From: an uncultured Christensenellaceae bacterium
GTDB lineage: Bacteria; Bacillota; Clostridia; Christensenellales; Borkfalkiaceae
DNA: 64,000 nt
Direction: 5' to 3'
Assembly: GCA_910589015.1 (NCBI GenBank)
Contig: CAJUSA010000004.1
Coordinates: forward strand, 1 to 64,000
This document shows, piece by piece, positions 7,996-15,340 of the stretch (its first letter is position 1; each line of letters begins with the position of its first letter). The notes beneath the pieces were generated by a model, which was given only the letters and a program-made list of their open reading frames with translations, had not been told where the DNA came from and searched no databases. Position numbers and translations under genes: made by a program.

Positions 7996-8631
7996 ATGTA
8001 TTTGCCAAGATTAAGACGCATTGACACCGTGGTTAAAGCTATGAAACAAGCTGACCACGATACGGTCGTTTCGCGGTATTTCATCACTACGCTTTTACGC
8101 GAAGGAAAAATAACGTCGCTTAAATATGGGGACGCATGGGTAGTAAATCTCGATGAGTTATACGGCTATTTATGTGGAATGAAGTTTGAAGAAAAGTCAT
8201 ATACGTCGCCTGCTAAACGCACCATAAAAAAGAGCGGCGAAATATGGCGAGAGTTTCTGGCGGAAGATCCCGACACGAAAGTGCGTAGGCTCAATTTGCG
8301 GCTGTTCGTGAAAGAGCAAGGTATTTGGTATTTTACTTCTTCGGTGGGGCATTGGCTAATTGATGCCGATGAGCTAATGTATAAACTCAATCCGCGTGGA
8401 GTTGATTGTAAGGTCAATATGCCGCGTCTGCGTTGGCACGATGATACCGTGCGTGGATTTAAGAAACAGCATCCCGATTTACCCGTTTCAATGACTATGG
8501 CAGAAAAGGCGTTTCGATCCGACAATGTATTCAAAATTAAAAACGGGGGCAGATGGATCCTCAATTATGACCAACTTGAAACGGAAGTATTTAAGATGAT
8601 AGGATATATACCAAATCAAGCGACATTATAA
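7996..8631 (+). CDS. protein with three tandem excisionase-like winged-helix repeats
   Basis: 211 residues made of three repeats of about 65-70 residues with the pattern (S/T)-x-x-F-(I/V)-x-x-x-L...G-x-x-W-x-(I/L)-(N/D)-x-D-(E/Q)-L. The segments are RYFITTLLREGKI...WVVNLDEL, RRLNLRLFVKEQGIW...WLIDADEL and TMAEKAFRSDNVF...WILNYDQL. Each resembles the 71-residue protein upstream. The start lies 3 nt after the integrase stop, so the two are translationally coupled. It probably binds DNA at several adjacent sites, for example as an excision or segregation factor. Confidence 0.65.
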   Translation: MYLPRLRRIDTVVKAMKQADHDTVVSRYFITTLLREGKITSLKYGDAWVVNLDELYGYLCGMKFEEKSYTSPAKRTIKKSGEIWREFLAEDPDTKVRRLNLRLFVKEQGIWYFTSSVGHWLIDADELMYKLNPRGVDCKVNMPRLRWHDDTVRGFKKQHPDLPVSMTMAEKAFRSDNVFKIKNGGRWILNYDQLETEVFKMIGYIPNQATL

Positions 8632-8635
8632 AGTT

Positions 8636-8665
8636 TACGGCGGGCAGAGAAATCTGCCCGCCGTA
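8636..8665. terminator. bidirectional terminator
   Basis: TACGGCGGGCAGA and its inverse around a GAAA loop, with T-rich flanks, placed between the converging genes 7996-8631 and 8675-9310. Confidence 0.85.
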
Positions 8666-8674
8666 TTTTACTAT

Positions 8675-9310
8675 TCAATCAAAATAACCATTTTTTTGAC
8701 ACATTTCATTTACCGATTCGGCAAAAATAGAACGTGAATGCTTATCAGGATTATTGTTTTTATTTTTCTTCTCAATATAGTAATCTTGCAAAGCGCCCCA
8801 TAAATCGTTGTCTTTCAACCAATCAATTTTTTCGGGCAATGCTTCAAATCCGTCACCTTGAAATTCCCAAGTATAATTTCCTGTGTCTTTATTATACCGA
8901 ATATATTGCTGCCCATTTTTTCCATTAAACACAATGGCAAAATCGCAACTATGTAAAATCTTTGAGTGTTTATAATCCTTTTGCTTTATCGTAAGCACTC
9001 TGGTGGAATCCTCGCAATAGTCATATCCGTGAGATAAAGCAACTCTATTGATAGCATTTCTAATGATAGAGCGAATCTCTTTGGGTTTATATTCTTCATC
9101 GTCATCGTTTACATAAAAATTAACATCGAAGTCAAAACCTATATTTGATTTTTCGTCATAGGTAATCATATTTCTACTAGAGCTACCTACAAACTCATAT
9201 TGGAAGGTAAATTCATCTCTTACGATATCCTGTACTTCATGGATAAGGTCTAACAAATCTGCTTTCACGGGTGCCGCTTTTTTCTTTGATACATAGTGAA
9301 AATCATGCAT
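8675..9310 (-). CDS. Pol-beta-superfamily nucleotidyltransferase
   Basis: 211 residues with the nucleotidyltransferase signature: GSSSRN (from residue 42), FDFDVNF (Asp60, Asp62) and a third acidic residue in SCDFAIVF (about Asp123), giving the three carboxylates that hold two metal ions. The N-terminal helix followed by G-S-S and an acidic pair recalls CD-NTase and MNT-type enzymes, but length and the C-terminal half do not let me choose. It lies between the integrase module and the SIR2/cyclase pair and is transcribed away from the latter, so it is probably separate cargo. Substrate unknown. Confidence 0.7.
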   Translation of the reverse strand: MHDFHYVSKKKAAPVKADLLDLIHEVQDIVRDEFTFQYEFVGSSSRNMITYDEKSNIGFDFDVNFYVNDDDEEYKPKEIRSIIRNAINRVALSHGYDYCEDSTRVLTIKQKDYKHSKILHSCDFAIVFNGKNGQQYIRYNKDTGNYTWEFQGDGFEALPEKIDWLKDNDLWGALQDYYIEKKNKNNNPDKHSRSIFAESVNEMCQKNGYFD

Positions 9311-9505
9311 ATTATCTATTCTCCTTAAATGTATTTACCCAAGCCGCCCATTTGGCTATCAATACCAAATCGTTGTATTATATCACACTATTTTAATTTG
9401 TCAAGACTTTTAATATGGAAACTTGCAAATTGTAAAGTAATGTTGATTTTTATATAATAAAATGCTATAATAAAATCACATATTAATTTTCAAGGGATTT
9501 ACTCA

Positions 9506-10543
9506 ATGGATATGGGGTTTGAGGAAATAATGAAAAAACGTCCACACGTTGTTATCTTGGGTGCTGGGGCGAGTTGTGCCGCTATACCAAATGGAGATAA
9601 GAACGGCAAGAAGATTTCCGCAATGAATGGGTTTATCGAAAAACTCGGATTGTCAGAGCTATTGTCAAAGATAACTCTTTCTACGGATTCAAACAATCTC
9701 GAAGACATATATATGGAACTGGACGGAAGAAGTAATCGAGAGAAAGATTGTGAAGAAGTAAAATCTGAATTGGAACAAAAGATATTTAAATATATGACAG
9801 AGTACGAGATTCCCGATAGTCCAACCATATATGATAATCTCATATTAAGTCTAACTGAGAAGGATTTAATTGCTACATTTAATTGGGACCCGCTTTTGGT
9901 GCAAGCATATTGTAGGGTAATGCAATATACCAAGAATTTGCCATTTTTAGTATACCTGCATGGAAATGTGGCCGTTGGATATTGTGAGCAGGATAACGCA
10001 ATTGGAAATATTGGCGGGAGATGCAAGTGTGGGAAGTTGTTGCGACCACTAAAATTGCTATATCCCATAAAGAAGAAAAATTATAATGATAACATTGCAA
10101 TTGCAAAATCATGGAAAGAATTGCAGAATAATCTTCATCGGGCATATATGGTAACCATTTTTGGCTATAGTGCGCCGCAAAGCGATATCGAAGCAATCGC
10201 AAAGTTAAAGAGTGCTTGGGGAACGGCAGATAAGCGCAATCTTGAAGAAATAGAAATAATTGATATACGAGAAGAAGATGAAGTGATAGAATCATGGAAA
10301 GACTTTATACATACGCATCACTATTCATATCATACGGATTTCTTTACTTCAACTTTGGGAAAATTCCCGCGTAGGAGCTGTGAAGCAACTTTTGATAGAT
10401 TAATGAATTGCAGATTTTTGGACGGAAGCAAGGGATTTACAAAAGGCATGACATTTGATGACATAGTAAATAAAATCGCTCCTTTGCTTGATGAAGAAGA
10501 AGAGAAGAAGCTCACAGGGGAAATGTTGAGCAAACTATATTAG
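9506..10543 (+). CDS. SIR2-like protein (putative NADase defence effector)
   Basis: 345 residues with hallmarks of the SIR2 fold: VILGAGASCA (residues 17-26, nucleotide-binding loop), ATFNWDP (123-129, standing for the TTNYD motif) and VYLHGN (149-154, catalytic His region). A Cys cluster (C160, C173, C175) is placed like the SIR2 zinc ribbon, and IFGYSAPQSD comes near the end of the domain. Stand-alone SIR2 proteins of this size are common anti-phage effectors that deplete NAD+. The next gene starts 9 nt after its stop, so the two form one operon. Alternative starts exist at 9512 and 9530. Confidence 0.75.
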   Translation: MDMGFEEIMKKRPHVVILGAGASCAAIPNGDKNGKKISAMNGFIEKLGLSELLSKITLSTDSNNLEDIYMELDGRSNREKDCEEVKSELEQKIFKYMTEYEIPDSPTIYDNLILSLTEKDLIATFNWDPLLVQAYCRVMQYTKNLPFLVYLHGNVAVGYCEQDNAIGNIGGRCKCGKLLRPLKLLYPIKKKNYNDNIAIAKSWKELQNNLHRAYMVTIFGYSAPQSDIEAIAKLKSAWGTADKRNLEEIEIIDIREEDEVIESWKDFIHTHHYSYHTDFFTSTLGKFPRRSCEATFDRLMNCRFLDGSKGFTKGMTFDDIVNKIAPLLDEEEEKKLTGEMLSKLY

Positions 10544-10552
10544 AAGGAAGGA

Positions 10553-11311
10553 ATGAGATTAATGTTTGAAGAAAGGTTTATTGCATTTGTAGACATTTTG
10601 GGGTTCAAAGAAATAGTTAAACAAGCAACAAACGATATTACTTATCAGGATAAGGTATCAAAGGTATTAAATTACATAGCAAAAATTAGAAACGATAATT
10701 ATTATAGCGATTGGGCTAAGCAAGGAGTATTTAATGATGTGTCCGTTTTTTCTGACAGCATAGTAATTTCTTATCCTTGTGATAGAAGTGATGGCGACGG
10801 ATTGTTTTATTTGCTCATGGATTTAATTCATTTATGTTTTATCCTTATTCGCAATAATATTTATGTGCGCGGTGGAATTACGGTTGGGGGAGTTATACAC
10901 GATCAAAATATAAGTTGGGGGCCTGCATTTGTTGACGCTTACGAACTGGAAAATCAGAATGCCATCTATCCAAGAATTATAATCGATAGGAAAGCGATTG
11001 AAAGAGGGAAAGAGTTGTATGCTCAAAAATTTCCGCTCGATCAAGATGGGGATGATTTAGACAAGTTGATCCAATTAGATGAAGATGGAGCGTATTTTTT
11101 AGATTATCTTTCACAATGGGGCGAATTTGATGATCCCGAAGACTATCTCGAATGGTTGGAGTATATCCGCATCGGTGTTGAAGACAATTTGAAAAATGCA
11201 AAAGAGCCAAGAATAAAAATGAAGTATGTTTGGTTTGCACATTACTATAATGATACGGTAAAAAAATTAAAAGGATGCTATCAAGGGAAATTGATAGATT
11301 TAAGCAATTAA
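10553..11311 (+). CDS. class III nucleotide-cyclase-like protein
   Basis: 252 residues. FVDILGF (Asp14) and FSDSIVIS (Asp68) match the two metal-binding Asp positions of class III cyclases. RGGITVG (106-112) and GPAFVDAYELE (123-133) match the later R-x-G-(I/V)-x-x-G and G-x-x-V-(N/D)-x-A-x-x-L-E motifs. Pycsar defence cyclases are members of this superfamily. It is coupled to the SIR2-like gene (9-nt gap, GAAGGAAG ribosome-binding site), suggesting a signalling enzyme with a NAD-depleting effector. Whether it makes a cyclic nucleotide is not shown. Confidence 0.55.
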   Translation: MRLMFEERFIAFVDILGFKEIVKQATNDITYQDKVSKVLNYIAKIRNDNYYSDWAKQGVFNDVSVFSDSIVISYPCDRSDGDGLFYLLMDLIHLCFILIRNNIYVRGGITVGGVIHDQNISWGPAFVDAYELENQNAIYPRIIIDRKAIERGKELYAQKFPLDQDGDDLDKLIQLDEDGAYFLDYLSQWGEFDDPEDYLEWLEYIRIGVEDNLKNAKEPRIKMKYVWFAHYYNDTVKKLKGCYQGKLIDLSN

Positions 11312-11347
11312 GACTTTTTCACCGATTTGATATTATTGTATTTGTAT

Positions 11348-11399
11348 AAAAAGACACACGTGGACGTGATTTTGTGCGCCTTATACGTGTGTCTTTTTT
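11348..11399. terminator. terminator shared by the cyclase-like gene and tRNA-Arg
   Basis: A 14-bp arm AAAAAGACACACGT and its inverse enclose a 22-nt loop with T runs on both sides. It lies between the plus-strand cargo operon and the 3' end of the minus-strand tRNA. Confidence 0.8.
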
Positions 11400-11475
11400 T
11401 GGTGCACTCGGCGGGGCTCGAACCCACAACATCGGCGTCGGAAGCCGAAATTTTATCCAGTTAGACTACGAGTGC
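11400..11475 (-). tRNA. tRNA-Arg (CCG)
   Basis: 76-nt cloverleaf on the minus strand. The acceptor GCACTCG pairs with CGAGTGC, the CCA end is encoded, and the anticodon stem TCGGC/GCCGA frames the loop TTCCGAC (anticodon CCG). The T arm contains GGGTTCGAGCCCC. The integration core GTCGGA (11437-11442) lies in the anticodon loop. It probably restores the function lost when the resident tRNA-Arg was split between 4966-5009 and 11822-11860. Confidence 0.93.
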
Positions 11476-11631
11476 ATGTATTAAATTTTAGCTTACAACG
11501 CCACCGTTTTATACGGCAGGGTGTAGATTTGGGTGTAGATTTTTTTAGAGTTGTGTCTTTAATACGAAAAATCTACCGAAAACCACTACATATTGTGGAT
11601 AATTTGCAAAATCGCAGTATTGCGTTTTAGC
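11476..11631. other. attachment-site arm region 1
   Basis: No gene. Contains a direct pair GGGTGTAGATTT at 11519 and 11531, like integrase arm-type sites, followed by A+T-rich sequence up to the next tRNA 5'-half fragment. It has the same layout as 11671-11821. Confidence 0.5.
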
Positions 11632-11670
11632 GTCGGAGGGCGACGTTTTATCCAATTAGACTACAGGCGC
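11632..11670 (-). other. 5'-half tRNA-Arg fragment
   Basis: The minus strand reads as a tRNA 5' half (GCGCCTGTAGTC..., D arm with AATTGGATAAAA) running into the anticodon-loop core CTCCGAC and then stopping being tRNA-like. It is a remnant of an earlier integration in tandem at the same core. Confidence 0.65.
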
Positions 11671-11821
11671 AGATTGTTTTCGCGGAGAGCTTGTAAGCTA
11701 TGCGGCTAGGGTGTAATTTCGGGTGTAAATTTTTTATGCATTGTGTTTTTTGCCCCAAAAAAATTATTACACCCACAACATCTAGTAATTTTTTTGGAAA
11801 AGACCTACGTAGCCGTTGAAA
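11671..11821. other. attachment-site arm region 2
   Basis: No gene. GGGTGTAATTT/GGGTGTAAATT at 11709 and 11721 repeat the arm-site pair of 11519/11531 at the same distance from a tRNA 5' half. An inverted TACACCC follows near 11769. Confidence 0.5.
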
Positions 11822-11860
11822 GTCGGAGGCCTTTATGGTATCCAATTCCACCACGGGCAC
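11822..11860 (-). other. 5' half of the original split tRNA-Arg (attR)
   Basis: The minus strand gives the acceptor strand GTGCCCG, a D arm GTGG...CCAT, the anticodon stem AAGGC and the loop CTCCGAC. It complements the 3' half at 4966-5009 and is the outermost copy, so it is probably the chromosomal 5' half left when the island entered. Confidence 0.65.
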
Positions 11861-11959
11861 ATATTTGCGCTATCATTATAGCACAACCGTAAAAAAAATG
11901 CTTTGTATTTTCGCCGAAATATGGTAAAATATAAAAAAATATTTCAAAGGGGTACGGGC

Positions 11960-13039
11960 ATGCGGCAAAAAACCGTCGTCGTCGGCATGAGCGGGGGAGT
12001 GGACAGCTCGGTTGCCGCGCTTCTGCTCAAAGAGCAAGGATATCGCGTCATCGGGCTTTTCATGCGCAACTGGAACGAGGAAGACGTCAACGGCGCGTGC
12101 ACCGCGCAGGAAGATTACGACGACGTCGTCCGCGTTTGCGGTTTGCTCGATATACCCTATTACGTCGTCGATTTTTCGAAGGAATATCTCGACCGCGTTT
12201 TTTCGTATTTCCTTGCCGAATACAAGGCGGGCAGAACGCCCAACCCCGACGTGCTTTGCAACCGTGAAATCAAATTCGGGCCGTTTAAGCAATACGCGAA
12301 GCAACTGGGCGCCGATTTTATCGCCACGGGGCATTATTGCGGTATTTCGCACGGGAACGGCGTACACCGTCTGCTTAAAGCCAAAGACGCCAACAAAGAT
12401 CAGACCTATTTCCTCAATCAGCTCTCGCAGGATCAGCTCGACGGCGTACTCTTCCCGCTTGCCGCTTACGATAAGCCCGAAATCCGCGCGCTTGCCGAAC
12501 GGCATAACCTTTCCACCGCGAAGAAGAAGGATTCCACGGGGATCTGTTTTATCGGGGAACGCAATTTCCGTAAATTTTTACAAACCTATCTGCCCGCGCA
12601 GCGCGGGAAGATTTGCACGCTCGAAGGCGAAGAGGTGGGCGAACATCTCGGCTTGATGTATTACACGTTAGGGCAGCGGCGCGGGCTCGATTTAGGAGGC
12701 AGACGCGGCGAGGAAGGCAGATGGTTCGTTGTGAACAAAGACCTTGCAAACAATATGCTTTACGTTTCGCACGGGGACGAGAGTCCGCTGTATTGCAACG
12801 GCTGTCTTGTCGAGGGCATGAATTTTATTCCGTCCCGCCCCGAAAGCGACGCATTTTCGTGCAAAGCGAAATTGCGTTACCGCCAAAGCGAACAGGACGT
12901 GCGCGTGACGCTTACGGGCGGCGATACGTTGCGCCTCGATTTTGACGAACCGCAGCGCGCGGTCACGCCGGGGCAGTTCGCCGTGTTGTACGACGATACG
13001 CAGTGTCTGGGCGGCGGCGTGATAACGACAACGCTATAA
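11960..13039 (+). CDS. mnmA: tRNA-specific 2-thiouridylase
   Basis: 359 residues; makes 2-thiouridine at wobble U34 of tRNAs for Lys, Glu and Gln, with ATP and a sulfur relay. The PP-loop GMSGGVDSS lies at residues 9-17. The two catalytic Cys sit in NPDVLCNREIKF and STGICFIGERNF, and the C-terminal beta-barrel with the conserved AVTPGQFAVLYD closes the protein. The start at 11960 has AAAGGGG 9 nt upstream; an extension to 11903 lacks one. It is followed 17 nt later by the NYN-domain gene, probably in one transcript. Confidence 0.95.
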   Translation: MRQKTVVVGMSGGVDSSVAALLLKEQGYRVIGLFMRNWNEEDVNGACTAQEDYDDVVRVCGLLDIPYYVVDFSKEYLDRVFSYFLAEYKAGRTPNPDVLCNREIKFGPFKQYAKQLGADFIATGHYCGISHGNGVHRLLKAKDANKDQTYFLNQLSQDQLDGVLFPLAAYDKPEIRALAERHNLSTAKKKDSTGICFIGERNFRKFLQTYLPAQRGKICTLEGEEVGEHLGLMYYTLGQRRGLDLGGRRGEEGRWFVVNKDLANNMLYVSHGDESPLYCNGCLVEGMNFIPSRPESDAFSCKAKLRYRQSEQDVRVTLTGGDTLRLDFDEPQRAVTPGQFAVLYDDTQCLGGGVITTTL

Positions 13040-13056
13040 TAAAAAGGGGGATCCTT

Positions 13057-13830
13057 ATGAATAAAGATCTGATCATCGCTTTGCTCATCGATTCGGAAAA
13101 CGTTTCGGCGGACTATATGCGCACCGTCGAACAGCACCTGATCGCGATGGGCAAAGTGACTTACAAAAGAATGTACGGCGATTTTACCAACGAATCGAAA
13201 AACGGCAATTCCAAAAACTGGCGCAAGCTCGTCAACGAATACGCGCTCATGCCCGTGCAACAGTATTCTTATACCGAGAACAAGAACGCGACAGACGGGC
13301 GGCTCATTATCGACGCCATGGACATTCTGCATACGGGCGCGGTTACGGCAGTTTGCATCATGGCGAGCGACAGCGATTACACGGGGCTTGCCAAACGGCT
13401 TAAAGAATCGAATATCTATGTGATCGGCGCAGGCGAGAAAAAGACGCCGCAGGCGTTCGTGAACGCATGCGACCGCTTTTTGATCCTCGACGACAAGCCG
13501 GCGCAAAAGCGCGAAAAAGCGCAGCCTGCCGAACCGACGCCGCCCAAAGCCGCGCCGAAAAAGGCGGCGGCGAAAAAACAGAAGGAAGAAGATGCGGAAA
13601 CCGTGAAGGTTGCGACGAAAAGCCGTATCGAAGAATTCTGCGTCGACATGCTCGAAACGCAGAACCTTGCCGAAAGCTCGCTCGAATGGCTCATTCAGAA
13701 GATCCATCAGGCGTTTCCGCAGTTTGATTTTAAGGACTACGGCGTGAAAAAGTCGTATGAATTCTTCGACGAGAAGAAGTTCAATCTGCGCCGCACCGAC
13801 AACACCAACTGGTTTATTTCGCTCAGATAG
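13057..13830 (+). CDS. NYN-domain protein with C-terminal OST-HTH/LOTUS-like domain
   Basis: 257 residues. An N-terminal NYN/LabA-type PIN-like nuclease domain (ALLIDSENVSADY at residues 7-19, DAMDILHTG, IMASDSDYTGLAKRL, supplying the acidic cluster) is joined by an Ala/Lys/Pro-rich linker (about 148-185) to a C-terminal domain like OST-HTH/LOTUS, an RNA-binding fold. Likely a ribonuclease or RNA-binding regulator. The start at 13057 follows AAAAAGGGGG. It lies between mnmA and an SGNH hydrolase with 10-17-nt gaps, suggesting one operon. Confidence 0.85.
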   Translation: MNKDLIIALLIDSENVSADYMRTVEQHLIAMGKVTYKRMYGDFTNESKNGNSKNWRKLVNEYALMPVQQYSYTENKNATDGRLIIDAMDILHTGAVTAVCIMASDSDYTGLAKRLKESNIYVIGAGEKKTPQAFVNACDRFLILDDKPAQKREKAQPAEPTPPKAAPKKAAAKKQKEEDAETVKVATKSRIEEFCVDMLETQNLAESSLEWLIQKIHQAFPQFDFKDYGVKKSYEFFDEKKFNLRRTDNTNWFISLR

Positions 13831-13840
13831 AGAGGGGAAC

Positions 13841-14620
13841 ATGGATAGAAGTTTGCTTTTTGCCAATCGGGACGAACGCCCGCTCGATACGCTCGCGCCC
13901 GACGGCGGGTACTGCGCCATCTTCCGCACGATCTGCTGCATCGGCGACAGTCTTTCCTCGGGCGAATTCGAATTGTTTGACGCCGACGGCAACCGCAGCT
14001 ATTACGATATTTACGAGCAGTCCTGGGGGCAGTATATTGCGCGCAGAACGGGCGCAAAGGTCTATAATTTTTCACGCGGCGGGCTGACGGCGCGCGAATT
14101 TTTAGAGGCATACGCCGACGAACATGCTTGTTACGAGAAAGAAAAAGCCTGTCAGGCGTACATGATCGCGCTCGGCGTGAACGATCTGATCTACCGTCGT
14201 GAAACGGCAGTCGGCACCAAAGCCGATTTGCGGGAAGAGGGCGATAAAAACACGTTTGCGTGGCAGATGGGCGAGATCGTGCGCCGTTTCCGGAACATAT
14301 CACCGCAAGCGAAGTTCTTTTTCCTCACGATGCCGCGCGACAGCACCGACGCATGGACGAACGGACGGCAGGACGCGCACCGCGCTCTTTTGTACGACAT
14401 GACCAAGGTCTTTTCGGACAGTTACGTTATCGATCTGAGGGAATACGCGCCCGCATACGACGAGGTGTTCAAAGAAGTATATTTCCTGAACGGGCACCTT
14501 TCGCCCATGGGGTATAAGCTCACGGCGGATTTTGTGATGAGTTATGTCGACTATATTATCCGTCACAATTACGGGCAGTTTAAGCTGGCGGGATTGATCA
14601 ATCGAAAAATTTTGCGTTGA
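13841..14620 (+). CDS. SGNH/GDSL-family hydrolase
   Basis: 259 residues. Block I is CIGDSLSSGEF (catalytic Ser, about residue 33). Block III is in the ALGVNDLIY segment (G-x-N-D), and the last block is NGHLSPMGYK with the catalytic His; the usual Asp of DxxH is Asn here. No signal peptide, so probably cytosolic. Substrate unknown: an acyl or acetyl ester on a lipid or sugar. The start at 13841 has GAGAGGGG upstream, 10 nt after the NYN gene stop. Confidence 0.8.
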   Translation: MDRSLLFANRDERPLDTLAPDGGYCAIFRTICCIGDSLSSGEFELFDADGNRSYYDIYEQSWGQYIARRTGAKVYNFSRGGLTAREFLEAYADEHACYEKEKACQAYMIALGVNDLIYRRETAVGTKADLREEGDKNTFAWQMGEIVRRFRNISPQAKFFFLTMPRDSTDAWTNGRQDAHRALLYDMTKVFSDSYVIDLREYAPAYDEVFKEVYFLNGHLSPMGYKLTADFVMSYVDYIIRHNYGQFKLAGLINRKILR

Positions 14621-14648
14621 AGGTATAAAAATGCTTTCACGCGTCAAT

Positions 14649-14672
14649 AACCTCTGCGTCATGCGGAGGTTT
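14649..14672 (+). terminator. hairpin that also contains the spoIIR ribosome-binding site
   Basis: AACCTC-T-GC and GC-G-GAGGTT form a stem around GTCAT, followed by TTTT. The GGAGG of the 3' arm lies 7-8 nt before the spoIIR ATG at 14678 and is the only ribosome-binding site there. The structure can act as terminator for the SGNH gene and hide the spoIIR start. Confidence 0.65.
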
Positions 14673-14677
14673 TTATT

Positions 14678-15208
14678 ATGAAAAAAAGAGTCGTTCTCAT
14701 AGCGGTCATTATGGGGGTTATAGGTTTATTTTGCGTTGCGTTTGCAGGCATGGGTAGGGGGGAAGAGGCACAAACGGCTTACCTGCGCGTCCATATCCGT
14801 GCAAATTCCAACCTTGCGGAAGATCAGAACGTCAAATATAAGGTGCGCGACGGCGTTGTCGCCTATCTGACGCCCGCGGTGGCGGAATGCGCCACGAAGC
14901 GCGAGGCGATGGACGAGATCGGCAAAAAACTCGATGAAATTGCAATCGTCGCGCAAAATATATTAAGGGCGGAAGGGTACGGCTACGGCGCGCGCGTCTC
15001 GCTCAGACAAGAGGAATTTCCCACCCGCGTTTACGAGGGCGTCACGCTCGAAGCAGGCGTTTACGACGCGTTGATCTTAGAACTCGGCACGGGTTCGGGC
15101 GATAACTGGTGGTGCGTCGTCTATCCGCCGCTGTGTTTTACGAGCGGCAACGGCAACGTTGTTTATAAAAGCAAGATCGCCGAAATCATTCAAAAATTTT
15201 TTGCCTGA
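14678..15208 (+). CDS. spoIIR: stage II sporulation protein R
   Basis: 176-residue SpoIIR, the forespore-made secreted signal that triggers SpoIIGA to cleave pro-sigma-E in the mother cell. An N-terminal signal/anchor (residues 4-23) is followed by the family's LRVHIRANSN and QNVKYKVRDGVVAYL motifs and the late WWCVVYPPLCF motif. Length is usual. Translation may be gated by the hairpin at 14649-14672. A terminator follows at 15213-15238. Confidence 0.93.
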   Translation: MKKRVVLIAVIMGVIGLFCVAFAGMGRGEEAQTAYLRVHIRANSNLAEDQNVKYKVRDGVVAYLTPAVAECATKREAMDEIGKKLDEIAIVAQNILRAEGYGYGARVSLRQEEFPTRVYEGVTLEAGVYDALILELGTGSGDNWWCVVYPPLCFTSGNGNVVYKSKIAEIIQKFFA

Positions 15209-15212
15209 TTGT

Positions 15213-15238
15213 AACCCCCTTTCACGAAGGGGGTTTTT
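15213..15238 (+). terminator. terminator after spoIIR
   Basis: AACCCCCTT and AAGGGGGTT enclose a 5-nt loop and are followed by T6. Confidence 0.9.
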
Positions 15239-15340
15239 TACGGCAAGGCTGTTCGTATTATGCAAACCAAATTTTTTCAAATTAAGAAAATGTATGAATA
15301 ATTCCCGTGCCTTTGCTCACATTACGCATAGGAGGAAATT

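Larger units (their letters stand above)
5003..11828. mobile_element. integrative island in tRNA-Arg with defence-like cargo
   Basis: Bounded by the GTCGGAG core in the tRNA anticodon loop on the left (5003) and three further copies on the right (11437, 11632, 11822). Inside are a tyrosine integrase, a wreck of a second one, winged-helix accessory genes and A+T-rich cargo (nucleotidyltransferase, SIR2-like and cyclase-like genes). GGGTGTA repeats beside the left core (5024) and in pairs after the right ones (11519/11531 and 11709/11721) look like integrase arm-type sites. The repeated cores indicate more than one integration at the same tRNA. Confidence 0.75.
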
